In this document: positions 40,666 through 50,088 of the stretch, piece after piece | Layout of the letters: each line of letters starts with the position of its first letter | How positions within the stretch are numbered: position 1 is the stretch's first letter | Assembly: GCA_947472735.1 (NCBI GenBank) | Contig: CANJBY010000001.1 | Location: forward strand, 62,001-126,000 | Length of the DNA stretch: 64,000 bases | Direction of reading: 5' to 3' | From: Sphingomonadaceae bacterium | GTDB taxonomy: Bacteria > Pseudomonadota > Alphaproteobacteria > Sphingomonadales > Sphingomonadaceae | Translations under genes and position numbers: made by a program | Notes under the pieces: model-generated | Told to the model about the DNA's origin: nothing | Seen by the model: the letters and a program-made list of their open reading frames with translations, nothing else | Databases searched by the model: none

Positions 40666-41813
40666 ATTTCCGACGCCACTGTTTCCTCAAGGTGAGGGAA
40701 CAACGGCTCGCCGAACAGGAACCCGACAATGTTGGGCGTGCCGACATGCTCGAACAGGGCAGCGAAGGTGATCAGGATCGGCACGGAAAGGAGTGCGCCC
40801 GGCACGCCCCAGATCCAGGAGAAGTAGCTGATCGAGACCAGGATCAGCACGGGATTGAGGGTGAAACGCGCACCCAGGATCGACGGTGTGATGACATTTG
40901 CTTCAACCAGATGAAGTCCGAAATAGGCCAAAGGTGGAATGAGGCCCTCGGCTACACCCGCCCCGCTACCCATGCTGAACAGGCCTAGCGCGGCAATCAT
41001 GGCCACCGGGCCTACATAAGGCAGGAAGTTGAGCAGCGCGGCGAGCCCGCCCCACATCACCGGTGCTTCCATCCCCAGCAACCAGGCACCGATGGCGACG
41101 ATTGCGCCGATACAGAAATTGATGAGGGCGACGGTAAGGATATAGCCGCCGACGCGGTCCTGCACGTCGCGGAGCACCCGCACCGCTTTGAGACGCGTGC
41201 CAGAAAACGATCCGTCCTGCAGGAAGCGGCTGCGCAGGCTGAGGCGCGAGAGGACCATGAAGAAGGTCATCAGCAGAGTCAGCAGAACCTCCAGGACCAC
41301 GCTGGGCGTCGCAACCGCGACCCGTTCGATTACGGTCGGAGCGGCCACCACCACTTCCCGGCTCGGTATCCGCCCGGTGAGCCTCGTCAGCGCGCGATTG
41401 ATGTCGTTGGTCCAGGAGAGATTGTTGCGAATCTGCACGAACTCGTTGGCCACCTTGCGGGCCATGGCAGGGATCTGGTCCATCATGTCGACCGCCGGCT
41501 GGAGGATCAGCAGCAATGCAAGGGCGACCACCGCGATCAGGGTGAGGATGGCCATGGTCGCGGCGATCAGGTTGGGGATGCCCAGGCTGGCGATGCGCAC
41601 CGCCAGAGGGGAAAGCGTCAGCGTCAGGATCATCGCGGCGACCAGCGGCAGGAACACCACTGACCCGGAAGAGAGCACATAGGGAAGCGCCAGGAACAGA
41701 CCCGCGCCTAGGATGAGCACGAGCGCCGACACCAGCCGCAGTTCCTGCGCCGCAAGCAGTGCTGTCCGCTCGGCAATCGGGGTCTGTTCGGCGGGCGGTT
41801 CAGGTTCGGTCAT
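40662..41813 (-). CDS. AI-2E family transporter
   Basis: 383 aa; multi-TM, GVPGALLSVPILITFAALFEH. Confidence 0.92.
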   Translation of the reverse strand: MTEPEPPAEQTPIAERTALLAAQELRLVSALVLILGAGLFLALPYVLSSGSVVFLPLVAAMILTLTLSPLAVRIASLGIPNLIAATMAILTLIAVVALALLLILQPAVDMMDQIPAMARKVANEFVQIRNNLSWTNDINRALTRLTGRIPSREVVVAAPTVIERVAVATPSVVLEVLLTLLMTFFMVLSRLSLRSRFLQDGSFSGTRLKAVRVLRDVQDRVGGYILTVALINFCIGAIVAIGAWLLGMEAPVMWGGLAALLNFLPYVGPVAMIAALGLFSMGSGAGVAEGLIPPLAYFGLHLVEANVITPSILGARFTLNPVLILVSISYFSWIWGVPGALLSVPILITFAALFEHVGTPNIVGFLFGEPLFPHLEETVASEI

Positions 41814-41860
41814 TGTAAGGACCGCACCATGCCACCGCTAGGACGGCCCGGCAACTCGCG

Positions 41861-43027
41861 CTAGAGATCCTTGCCGTAGATCATGTACTGCTTGTTGACC
41901 TTGCTGCCGATCGCATCGGCGATGGCGTTCATCCCCTGATTGTCATCGAGGATCCACCCGATCTCGCCCCGCTTGCCGCCGTAGCGGATGATTGACGCGC
42001 GGCGGATGTATTCGATCATCATGAAAGCAAGCTGGCTGGCCATGCGGCTCGATTGCAGCCGCTTGCGCACGCCCATCAGCGGAACCCGCATGTCGGCATT
42101 GGTCGGCTTCCACAGCCAGAGTCCCAGCTTGATCCAGCCGAGGATCGAGGGTTTGCCTTTCGGCCCGTTGACCTGCTTCTGGATCAGATTGAGATCGGGC
42201 AGGGTCATCATGAAGGCCACCGGTTCACCATCATATTCGGCGATCCGGATCAGGTCGGGCTTGACCAGCGGCTTGAGCTTCTTGGCAGTGTAGGCGATTT
42301 CGTTCGGGGTGAACGGCACGAAACCCCAATTGTCCGACCAGGCATCGTTGAGGATTTCGCAGATGATCGAAACCTCGCGCGCGAACTGCTTCAGATCAAC
42401 CTCGCGGATGCGGATGCGTTCGTTCTTCTCGCCAGAGGCGATGATCCTCTGGATCAGCGGAGGGAAATCAATCCTGATGTCGAGGTCGAAAGTCTGCAAG
42501 AGCTTGGCCGGAACGTAGCCGGCACTTTCCACCCACGGTTCGAACTTGGCCGACTGGTGGCCCATCATCACCGTCGGCGGATGGTCATGCCCCTTGATCA
42601 GCAGGCCGGGCTCTTCCCAGACCGAGAGATTCATCGGGGCAAGCACGCGGGTCATCCCCTGCCCGCGAAGCCAGTCTTCGGCGGTGACGATGAGTTGATG
42701 CGCAATCGCCTCGCTCTCGGCTTCCAGCGCCCCCCAGTTGCCAGTCCCCGGTCCCATGCCCTGCTCTGGCGGCTGGGTCAGCGCCAGTTCATCGATATGC
42801 GCCGATATACGCCCGACGACCCGTCCTTGATGGCGGGCCAGGAACAACTGGCACCGGGCATGCTCAAAGAACGGGTTCTTGCCCGGAGTGAACTTCTCCA
42901 GCTCCTCGGCGCGCAGTTGCGGCACGTAGTTGGGATCGTCAGCATTGGCGAGATAGCCATAGTCAACAAAGGCCTCGCGCTCGGCCACGGTGGAAACGGG
43001 GGTGATCACAATTTCGGATGAAGTCAC
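41861..43027 (-). CDS. GNAT-fold N-acyltransferase, YghO/BcerS-like
   Basis: DDPNYVPQLRAEELEKFTPGKNPFFEHARCQLFLARHQGRVVGRISAHID; ~390 aa; GTG start at 43027. Confidence 0.8.
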   Translation of the reverse strand: MTSSEIVITPVSTVAEREAFVDYGYLANADDPNYVPQLRAEELEKFTPGKNPFFEHARCQLFLARHQGRVVGRISAHIDELALTQPPEQGMGPGTGNWGALEAESEAIAHQLIVTAEDWLRGQGMTRVLAPMNLSVWEEPGLLIKGHDHPPTVMMGHQSAKFEPWVESAGYVPAKLLQTFDLDIRIDFPPLIQRIIASGEKNERIRIREVDLKQFAREVSIICEILNDAWSDNWGFVPFTPNEIAYTAKKLKPLVKPDLIRIAEYDGEPVAFMMTLPDLNLIQKQVNGPKGKPSILGWIKLGLWLWKPTNADMRVPLMGVRKRLQSSRMASQLAFMMIEYIRRASIIRYGGKRGEIGWILDDNQGMNAIADAIGSKVNKQYMIYGKDL

Positions 43028-43133
43028 GATCTTGCCTTTGTTCACAGCTAACTGGGCGGAAATTCGCAGCAACGCCTATGAACGCTGCGGCTTGTCAAGC
43101 CAACCCCCATGGGCCATCCAGCGGTCGCACCAG

Positions 43134-44195
43134 ATGAATGAAACGATGACAGTCCAAGCCGCCGCCAAAAGTTCGGCCATTCCCGACGACATGGCGATGC
43201 TGCGTGCCGCGGTCGAGCTGACGCGCGACATTGCCGAAGCGCGCCCGGGAATCTACTGGCCTGACATGCTGGGTTCGGCAGCGGTCGGCTACGCTGCCCT
43301 GGCGGGCGCGATCATCGTCGGCAACGGCTGGATCGCCCTGGCGCTGGGAGTATTGTCCGCGCTCACCCTCTACCGCGCGCTGCTGTTCATCCATGAGCTG
43401 ACCCATATTCACAAGGATGCGCTGCCTGGTTTCCGGCTGGCGTGGAACCTGCTGGTCGGCATACCCATGCTGACACCCTCCTTCATGTACGAAGGCGTCC
43501 ACACCCTCCACCATGCCCGCACCCGCTATGGCACTGCGGAAGATCCCGAGTACTTGCCGCTGGCATTGATGAAGCCGTGGTCGCTTCCCGCCTTCCTGGT
43601 GGTCGCGGTGCTGCTTCCCCCGGCGCTGCTGGTCCGCTGCGCATTGCTCGTGCCGTTGGGCGCGATCATACCGCCGCTGCGCAAGCTCGTATGGGAGCGC
43701 TTTTCCTCACTTTCGATCAATCCTGACTTCCGGCGCCGCCCGCCGGAGGGGCCCTTCGCCCGAATGGTGTTCTGGCAGGAGTTGGGTGCATCGCTCTGGG
43801 CTGTCGCGATCCTGGTCGCGAGCTGGCACTGGGGTTGGCGTCCGCTGCTGATGGCCATGGCAGTGATCGCGCTGACCGCCGTGCTCAACCAGTTGCGCAC
43901 CCTGGTCGCGCATCTCTGGCAGAACGAGGGCGAGGCGATGACCGTGACCGCGCAGTACCTCGATTCGGTCAATGTCCCCCCGCCGGCGATGCTTGCCCCG
44001 CTCTGGGCCCCGGTCGGCTTGCGCTACCACGCGCTGCACCACCTGCTCCCGAGCATGCCCTACCACTCGCTCGGCGAAGCCCACCGCCGCTTGAGCGCGC
44101 AATTCGGCAACGGCGCGACCTATCAGGGTGCGAATTATCCCGGCATGGCCATGCTGGTCGGAAGGATCGCCCGGAGCACAATGCTCCCGCGCTGA
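43134..44195 (+). CDS. Fatty acid desaturase
   Basis: Histidine boxes HELTH, HTLHHAR, HALHHLLPSMPYHSLGEAHRRL; multi-TM. Confidence 0.93.
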   Translation: MNETMTVQAAAKSSAIPDDMAMLRAAVELTRDIAEARPGIYWPDMLGSAAVGYAALAGAIIVGNGWIALALGVLSALTLYRALLFIHELTHIHKDALPGFRLAWNLLVGIPMLTPSFMYEGVHTLHHARTRYGTAEDPEYLPLALMKPWSLPAFLVVAVLLPPALLVRCALLVPLGAIIPPLRKLVWERFSSLSINPDFRRRPPEGPFARMVFWQELGASLWAVAILVASWHWGWRPLLMAMAVIALTAVLNQLRTLVAHLWQNEGEAMTVTAQYLDSVNVPPPAMLAPLWAPVGLRYHALHHLLPSMPYHSLGEAHRRLSAQFGNGATYQGANYPGMAMLVGRIARSTMLPR

Positions 44196-44199
44196 GGCG

Positions 44200-45297
44200 C
44201 TACTCCTCCGTCCGGATCAGCACCGTCTCGCCGATCAGGGCGAAGAGCAGGAATGGTGCCCAGGCGGCAATCATCGGAGGGTAAGCGCCGAAGTTGCCCA
44301 TGGCGAGAGCGGCGTTATCGACCACGAAGTAGGCGAAACCCAGCGACATGCCGATAACCGCCCGGATCAGCAGTTGACCAGAGCGGGCAAGGCCGAAGGC
44401 GGCGATCGCGCCGAGCAGCGGCATCAGGATGGCTGACAGAGGCGCCGAAAGCTTGTGCCACCACTTGCCATCGAGCTCGCTGGTGCGGCGGCCAGCGGCG
44501 CGCAATGCGGAGATCGAGCGGCTCAACTCGACGATGTTTTGTCCATCCGCATCGACCGCGCTGATCGCAACTTGCGCGGGGGTGATGTCCCGGGCGACGA
44601 CCAGCGAGGGAAGCTCCTGGCGCAGGGTCGATTGCACGTTGATGCTGACCGGTGTGCCGAGCTTCCAGCCCGGCGCGGCATAGCTGGCGCTAGGGCTGCG
44701 GACTTGCTCGAGGATCGTGCCGGCAGCATCGCGGCGATACCAGGTAACCGCTTCCATGCGGATGCCCGGGCCGCTTCCCGTGAGTGAGCCAGCGACTAGA
44801 ATATTTGGCCCATCGCGCAGATAGACGTTGCTTCTGACCCCGGAGTTGTTGGGGATGGGCCCATATTCAGCGTTCTGCCAGGCCTTGAGCGTGGCGCTCG
44901 CCCGGGTCACCACGCGCTCGTTGAAGATCAGGCTGATAGCCGACACCACCACTGCCGTGGCCAGCAGCGGCGCCAGGATCTGGTGCGCCGACAATCCGGC
45001 CGCCCGCATCGCGACGACTTCGCTGTTCTGGTTCAGCGGGAAGAAAGTGAAGAGCGTTGCCAGCAGTACCGAATAGGGCAGGAACCGAGCAATGAGTTGC
45101 GGCGTGCGCATCGAGACGTAGGACCACAGCTGCGCCTCTCCGTTGCCCGGGACGGCCAGGATTTTGCCGCTCTCGCTCAGCAAATCGAGCATCTGCAGGA
45201 CCAGAACCAGCATGACCAGCACGCCGAGGATCCGCGTGATGAACAGCCGGGCGATGTAAAGCGCCAGCGTCCGCGAAGGAAAGAATTCGGTCTGCAT
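44200..45297 (-). CDS. lptG: LPS export permease LptG
   Basis: LptF/G family; follows lptF. Confidence 0.92.
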   Translation of the reverse strand: MQTEFFPSRTLALYIARLFITRILGVLVMLVLVLQMLDLLSESGKILAVPGNGEAQLWSYVSMRTPQLIARFLPYSVLLATLFTFFPLNQNSEVVAMRAAGLSAHQILAPLLATAVVVSAISLIFNERVVTRASATLKAWQNAEYGPIPNNSGVRSNVYLRDGPNILVAGSLTGSGPGIRMEAVTWYRRDAAGTILEQVRSPSASYAAPGWKLGTPVSINVQSTLRQELPSLVVARDITPAQVAISAVDADGQNIVELSRSISALRAAGRRTSELDGKWWHKLSAPLSAILMPLLGAIAAFGLARSGQLLIRAVIGMSLGFAYFVVDNAALAMGNFGAYPPMIAAWAPFLLFALIGETVLIRTEE

Positions 45298-46505
45298 CAG
45301 GCCGGCGCTCCGACCCGCCGGCTACGCCGGGCAAGGCCGCGCAGCCACTTGCCGATGCCTGCGGCAGACCGTTCGAGCGCGCCGATTGCCTGTCCACCGG
45401 GTACATAGGCGACCCGCCAGTACATCCACAGGATCAGGAGGCTGAACAGGACGAAAGGTCCCCACAGCGCCAGCCACGGACTGACCCGGCCTAGCGCAGC
45501 CACGGCCTGTCCGTATTCGTTCACCTTGTGATAGGCGACTACCGTCACGATCGAGACGAAAACGCCCAGGGACGATGTCGAACGCTTGGGCGGAATCGCC
45601 AGAGAGACCGCCAGCAACGGCAGGAACAGCATCATCGCTACTTCGACCAGACGGTAGTTCAGGCTGGCGCGGCTTTCGTTGCGCAGCTGCTCAGTGGCCC
45701 GGTCGCTCCAGCCGATCTTGAGCAGTTCCGGCAGGAAGAACTCCCGTTCCTTGCCCCCGCGCTGGCGAAACTGTTCGACCGCGGGCAGATCGATCGGCAG
45801 GTCATGGCGGGTAAAGCTCAGCACGCGCGGCGCTCTTCCGGCGACGTCCTGAAGAATCTGCCCATCGGTGAGGCGGAAGACGATGGTATCGGGGTTCTCA
45901 CGCAGGGCCAGAAATCGGCCTTCTCGCGCTGAAACTGACAGGACCTGCCCCTTGGAATCGGTGACCCGCACGAAGATGCCGATGAGCTTGCGACCTTCAT
46001 CTTCGCTGCGTTCAATTCTCAGGCCCATGCGGTCCTTGAGCGTCGTGAACTCGCCGACCTTGATCGACGCCCCCAGCGCGCCGGAGCGCAGTTCGAACTG
46101 CAACTGTTCGTAGTAATAGCGCGACAGTGGCTGGAGATAGGAGACGATCAGGAAGTTCACCACCATCAGCCCCAGCGTGAGCATGTAGGGCACGCGCAGC
46201 AGTCGGGTGTAGGACAAGCCAACCGCGCGCATCACGTCAAGTTCGCTCGAAGTTGCAAGCTTGCGGAAGGCCAGCAGGATCCCCAGCATCAGCCCCAGCG
46301 GAATCGCGAGGCTGGCATATTCGGGCAGCAGATTAGCAAGCATCTTGAACACGACACTGACCGGACCGCCCTCGGTCGCGACGAAGTCGAACAGCTTGTT
46401 CATCTTGTCGAGCACCAGCAACGAGGCGGCGATGACGAACACCGCCAGCATCGGCATGATCGTCAGCCGCGCAACATAGCGGTCAATGGCGGGGAAGCGT
46501 TTCAC
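45297..46505 (-). CDS. lptF: LPS export permease LptF
   Basis: IDRYVARLTIMPMLAVFVIAASLLVLDKMNKLFDFV; LptF/G family. Confidence 0.92.
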   Translation of the reverse strand: MKRFPAIDRYVARLTIMPMLAVFVIAASLLVLDKMNKLFDFVATEGGPVSVVFKMLANLLPEYASLAIPLGLMLGILLAFRKLATSSELDVMRAVGLSYTRLLRVPYMLTLGLMVVNFLIVSYLQPLSRYYYEQLQFELRSGALGASIKVGEFTTLKDRMGLRIERSEDEGRKLIGIFVRVTDSKGQVLSVSAREGRFLALRENPDTIVFRLTDGQILQDVAGRAPRVLSFTRHDLPIDLPAVEQFRQRGGKEREFFLPELLKIGWSDRATEQLRNESRASLNYRLVEVAMMLFLPLLAVSLAIPPKRSTSSLGVFVSIVTVVAYHKVNEYGQAVAALGRVSPWLALWGPFVLFSLLILWMYWRVAYVPGGQAIGALERSAAGIGKWLRGLARRSRRVGAPA

Positions 46506-46574
46506 GTAATGCGGGTGGCTCTGCTGGTCGCCGCAGGCCTAGGCGCTAATCGCTGCGGCGGCAAGGCGATGCCA

Positions 46575-46958
46575 TCACGCCTTTTCCAGCGTGCACTGCA
46601 GCGGGTGCTGGTTCTGCCGCGCGAAGTTCATCACCTGGTTCACCTTGGTTTCGGCGATCTCGTAGGGAAAGATGCCGCAGACGCCCACGCCCTTCTGGTG
46701 CACGTGGAGCATCACCCGCGTGGCCTGTTCCAGATCCATGTTGAAATAGCGCTTGAGCACGAGCACGACGAATTCCATCGGCGTATAATCGTCGTTCAGC
46801 ATCAGCACTTTGAACTGGCTGGGCTTTTTCGGCTTGGCCCGGGTCTTGGTTGCAATGCCGAGCTGGTCCTTGCCGCCCCCATCGCCAGCATCGTCCTCTC
46901 CCGCCGCGCGAATCGCGGGCAGGCCGAGGGAATCGGAGAGGGGCTTGTTGCAGTCCAT
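46575..46958 (-). CDS. clpS: ATP-dependent Clp protease adaptor ClpS
   Basis: [56 protein letters not shown]. Confidence 0.96.
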   Translation of the reverse strand: MDCNKPLSDSLGLPAIRAAGEDDAGDGGGKDQLGIATKTRAKPKKPSQFKVLMLNDDYTPMEFVVLVLKRYFNMDLEQATRVMLHVHQKGVGVCGIFPYEIAETKVNQVMNFARQNQHPLQCTLEKA

Positions 46959-47039
46959 GATCCAACTTTACCGTAAGGCGGGGTGCCGGGGCAAGGCACC
47001 GACGTTCCCTTATCGCCGCAAGGTGGTTACGCAACGCCA

Positions 47040-47070
47040 AACGGCCAGGCGAAAAATCCGCCTGGCCGTT
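47040..47070 (-). terminator. Hairpin terminator of phasin gene
   Basis: Perfect 12-bp stem AACGGCCAGGCG-N7-CGCCTGGCCGTT. Confidence 0.75.
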
Positions 47071-47125
47071 CGATGTTCCGTGCGGCCGAGGATGTCTGCC
47101 GGCGCGGAATTCAATTTGAAGGCGA

Positions 47126-47947
47126 TCAGGCCGCCTTCTTGACCTTGTCGACCGCAATGCTCACCCGGCTCGAAATCGGGGCCACGCTCTCGCTGGCCAG
47201 CTTGAGCATCGCTTCGCTTTGCTTCGAACCGTAAGCGACGACAGCGTCGAGATTGCGGCGCAGCAGTTCGCTCTGGAGCTTGAAGAAGTCGGCCGGCGAC
47301 TTCACCGCGGCGAGTTCCTTCGCATCGGCGGTCAGCGCGTCGAGTGCAGACTTGCCGTCGGCGGCCAGGGTCTCGCCGAGGTCCTTCATGCCAGCGGCGA
47401 GGATCTTGGTCGACTCGACGATCGCTTCAACATTGCCCTTGGCGAACTCATTGTAATCGCCCAGCGAGGCAGCGCTCTTTTCAAAAGCAGCCTTCGCCTT
47501 TTCCTGGGCTTCGGAAACAACGCCAGAAAACATGGCGGTGAAATCGGTGGTCTGGGTGGTAGCCATGATGGTGTCCTTCAACTGCGAAATCAGGGGAATT
47601 TTGGGAAACGCTTGGGTGGTTTTCGCACCGGTCTTTGCCGGCTTGCTCAAGTTCTTGTTCGATCTGGCCGGTCGAGGCGCCGGACCTGGCACAGGCTTGG
47701 CCGAACGAGGTCGCTTCGGCTTTTCCGCGCGAAGCTCGGCCACCGGTTCTGGCACAACCGGAGCTGCGGGCTCCGTTACCGGTAAGGCGGTGTCCTCGTT
47801 CGCTACCGGAGCCTCGGTCGGCAAATCCACTTCGGCTGGCGATGCAGCTTCCGTTGCCATCGGGGCTGAATCTTGGGCGACAACTGGATTGGTTTGCTCC
47901 GCCGAAACCGGCAGGGTTCGCTTGGCGATTTTCTTGGCCATGGTCAT
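47126..47947 (-). CDS. Phasin family protein
   Basis: FTAMFSGVVSEAQEKAKAAFEKSAASLGDYNEFAKGNVEAIVESTKI; Pro/Ala-rich N-terminus. Confidence 0.93.
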   Translation of the reverse strand: MTMAKKIAKRTLPVSAEQTNPVVAQDSAPMATEAASPAEVDLPTEAPVANEDTALPVTEPAAPVVPEPVAELRAEKPKRPRSAKPVPGPAPRPARSNKNLSKPAKTGAKTTQAFPKIPLISQLKDTIMATTQTTDFTAMFSGVVSEAQEKAKAAFEKSAASLGDYNEFAKGNVEAIVESTKILAAGMKDLGETLAADGKSALDALTADAKELAAVKSPADFFKLQSELLRRNLDAVVAYGSKQSEAMLKLASESVAPISSRVSIAVDKVKKAA

Positions 47948-47983
47948 CGAGCCTTTGCATCGGCGCCAGACGAGACGCCTTTA

Positions 47984-48045
47984 TGTTGCATTGCACAAAA
48001 TAGGCATTGCAAGTGCGAAGTCAAGAATTATTGTGCAGTGCAGCA
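47984..48045 (-). promoter_or_regulatory. Phasin promoter with two inverted PhaR-like TGC boxes
   Basis: TTGACT (48024-48019), 16-bp spacer, TATTTT (48002-47997); boxes TTGTGCAATGCAACA (47998-47984, minus) and TTGTGCAGTGCAGCA (48031-48045, plus). Confidence 0.6.
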
Positions 48046-48053
48046 AAAATCGG

Positions 48054-49934
48054 TCAGCGGGCTTTCACGAAGCTGCCTGGAGCGTCCTCGATGACGGGGT
48101 CGCCCTTGCCGCCCGGCTTGCGCTTGCCTTTGGCCGGAACCCGAGCCGGGTCCTGTTCGCTCAACCACTGGAGCCAGTGCGGCCACCAGCTTCCCGGATG
48201 TTCGCCCGCGCCGGCGATAAAGCTTTCCAGCGAATCCCCGGGCTCGGAATTGGTCCAGTACTGGTACTTGTTCGCTGCAGGAGGATTTACGACTCCGGCG
48301 ATGTGGCCCGAACCGGCCAGCAGAAATGTCCACGGCCCGGAAAGGTGTCGGGTCAGGCGCCAGACGCTTTCGGCCGGCGCGATGTGGTCCTCGCGGCCAG
48401 CCTGAATGTAGCACGGCGTCTCGATTAGGCCGAGGTCGATCGGCGTTCCGCATACGCTGAGCGAGTCAGGCACAACCAACCGATTGTCGCGATAGAGTTC
48501 GCGCAAGTAGGCCTGGTGCCACTTCGCCGGCAGGTTGGTAGTGTCGCCATTCCAGAACAGCAGGTCGAACGCCGGATAGTCCTGCCCCAGCAGGTAGTTG
48601 TTGACGACGTAGTTCCAGATCAGGTCGTTGCCGAGCAGCAGATTGAACGTTGCGGCAAGGTAGCGCCCGTCGACCACGCCTTCCGCTCCCAGCTGCTCGA
48701 GCATGGCGAGTTGCGGATCGTCGACAAAGATCTTCAGCTCGCCCGCTTTCTCGAAATCGACTTGTGCCGTGAAGAAGGTCGCGCTCTTGACCTTGCCCGC
48801 CTCCCCCCGGCGCGCCAGCACGGCAAGCGTCGCGGCAAGCGTCGTACCGGCCACGCAATAGCCGATGACATGTGCCGCCGGAACCGCCAGCCGCTCACGC
48901 ACTACATCGATCGCCTCGATCTGCGCGGCGACGTAATCGTCCCATGTCACGTCGGCCATCGAAGCATCAGCCGATTTCCACGAAACCATGAAGACCGTCA
49001 GCCCCTGCTCCACCGCCCAGCGCACGAAGCTCTTCTGCGGATTGAGATCGAGGATGTAAAAGCGGTTGATCCACGGCGGGAAGATCACCAGCGGGGTCGC
49101 CAGGACAGTTTCGGTGGTCGGTGAATACTGGATCAGCTGGAACAGGCGGGACTGGTATACCACCTTGCCCGGCGTCATCGCGATGTTCTCGCCCAGCTTG
49201 AACGCGCCGGCTTGCGTGTGCGTCAACTGCCCGCGCTTGACATCGCCGAGCAGATGTTCAAGCCCGGCCACCAGACTTTCGCCGCGCGTCTCGATGGCCT
49301 TGTCGATCACCAGCGGGTTGGTGAAGGGCAGATTGGCAGGGCTCAGCGCATCGACGATCGCCTTGGTGATGAAGCGCAGCTGCTCCTGGCGAACCGGGTC
49401 AAGCCCGTCGAGATTCTCGGCCATCGCCGTCACTTGTTCGGCGAGCATCAGGTAAGTCTGGTGGACCAGCGCGAAGAAGGGCTGCTCGCGCCAGCGCGGA
49501 TCTGCGAAGCGGCGATCGCGGCGCGGGAGTTCGATGCCCTCTTGTCGACCGGTGGCGGCCGCCGGTCCAATGCCATACTGGCCAAGCACGCCTTCCCACA
49601 GCTTGAGCCCGTCTTCCCACAGCCTGGCCTGCACATCGGGGTTCGCCAGGGGCATGCGCTGATACCACGTCCCGATCGCCTCGAGCCAGCGCGTCGGATC
49701 CTGCAATGGAGCATGCGCCGCAGAGATTGCGGGCTCGGACTGGAACTCGAGCCACATGGCCTGCAGGCGCTCGGCCACCTTGCCCCACTGTTGCAGGTCA
49801 GCCGGTTCGGGAAGGGCCCGGGCGGAGCCTGGCAGGATTTGCTCGAAGAACTGGCTCGCTGCCTCTGCCTGGGTGCGGAGCAAGTCCGTCATCGCGTCGG
49901 CGGGCACGGCAGTTGGCGGATGTTCGTTGGGCAC
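48054..49934 (-). CDS. phaC: Class I polyhydroxyalkanoate synthase
   Basis: 626 aa; IGYCVAGTTLAATLAVLARRG lipase box-like G-x-C-x-G, TPLVIFPPWINRFYILDLNPQKSFVRWAVEQGLTVFMVSWKS. Confidence 0.95.
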   Translation of the reverse strand: MPNEHPPTAVPADAMTDLLRTQAEAASQFFEQILPGSARALPEPADLQQWGKVAERLQAMWLEFQSEPAISAAHAPLQDPTRWLEAIGTWYQRMPLANPDVQARLWEDGLKLWEGVLGQYGIGPAAATGRQEGIELPRRDRRFADPRWREQPFFALVHQTYLMLAEQVTAMAENLDGLDPVRQEQLRFITKAIVDALSPANLPFTNPLVIDKAIETRGESLVAGLEHLLGDVKRGQLTHTQAGAFKLGENIAMTPGKVVYQSRLFQLIQYSPTTETVLATPLVIFPPWINRFYILDLNPQKSFVRWAVEQGLTVFMVSWKSADASMADVTWDDYVAAQIEAIDVVRERLAVPAAHVIGYCVAGTTLAATLAVLARRGEAGKVKSATFFTAQVDFEKAGELKIFVDDPQLAMLEQLGAEGVVDGRYLAATFNLLLGNDLIWNYVVNNYLLGQDYPAFDLLFWNGDTTNLPAKWHQAYLRELYRDNRLVVPDSLSVCGTPIDLGLIETPCYIQAGREDHIAPAESVWRLTRHLSGPWTFLLAGSGHIAGVVNPPAANKYQYWTNSEPGDSLESFIAGAGEHPGSWWPHWLQWLSEQDPARVPAKGKRKPGGKGDPVIEDAPGSFVKAR

Positions 49935-50088
49935 TGGGCGACTCCATTGGTGCCTGGATCTGGTGTCCCGGAAGGGACGGCTGCGGTGCCTCTCCTGGTA
50001 CCCGCATAGCCGAAGCGATCACCTATTTGCCAGAGGCAACGAAGCGCCTTAGAGAAAGCCCAGCGGCAATTCCGCCGCGACACCCATT

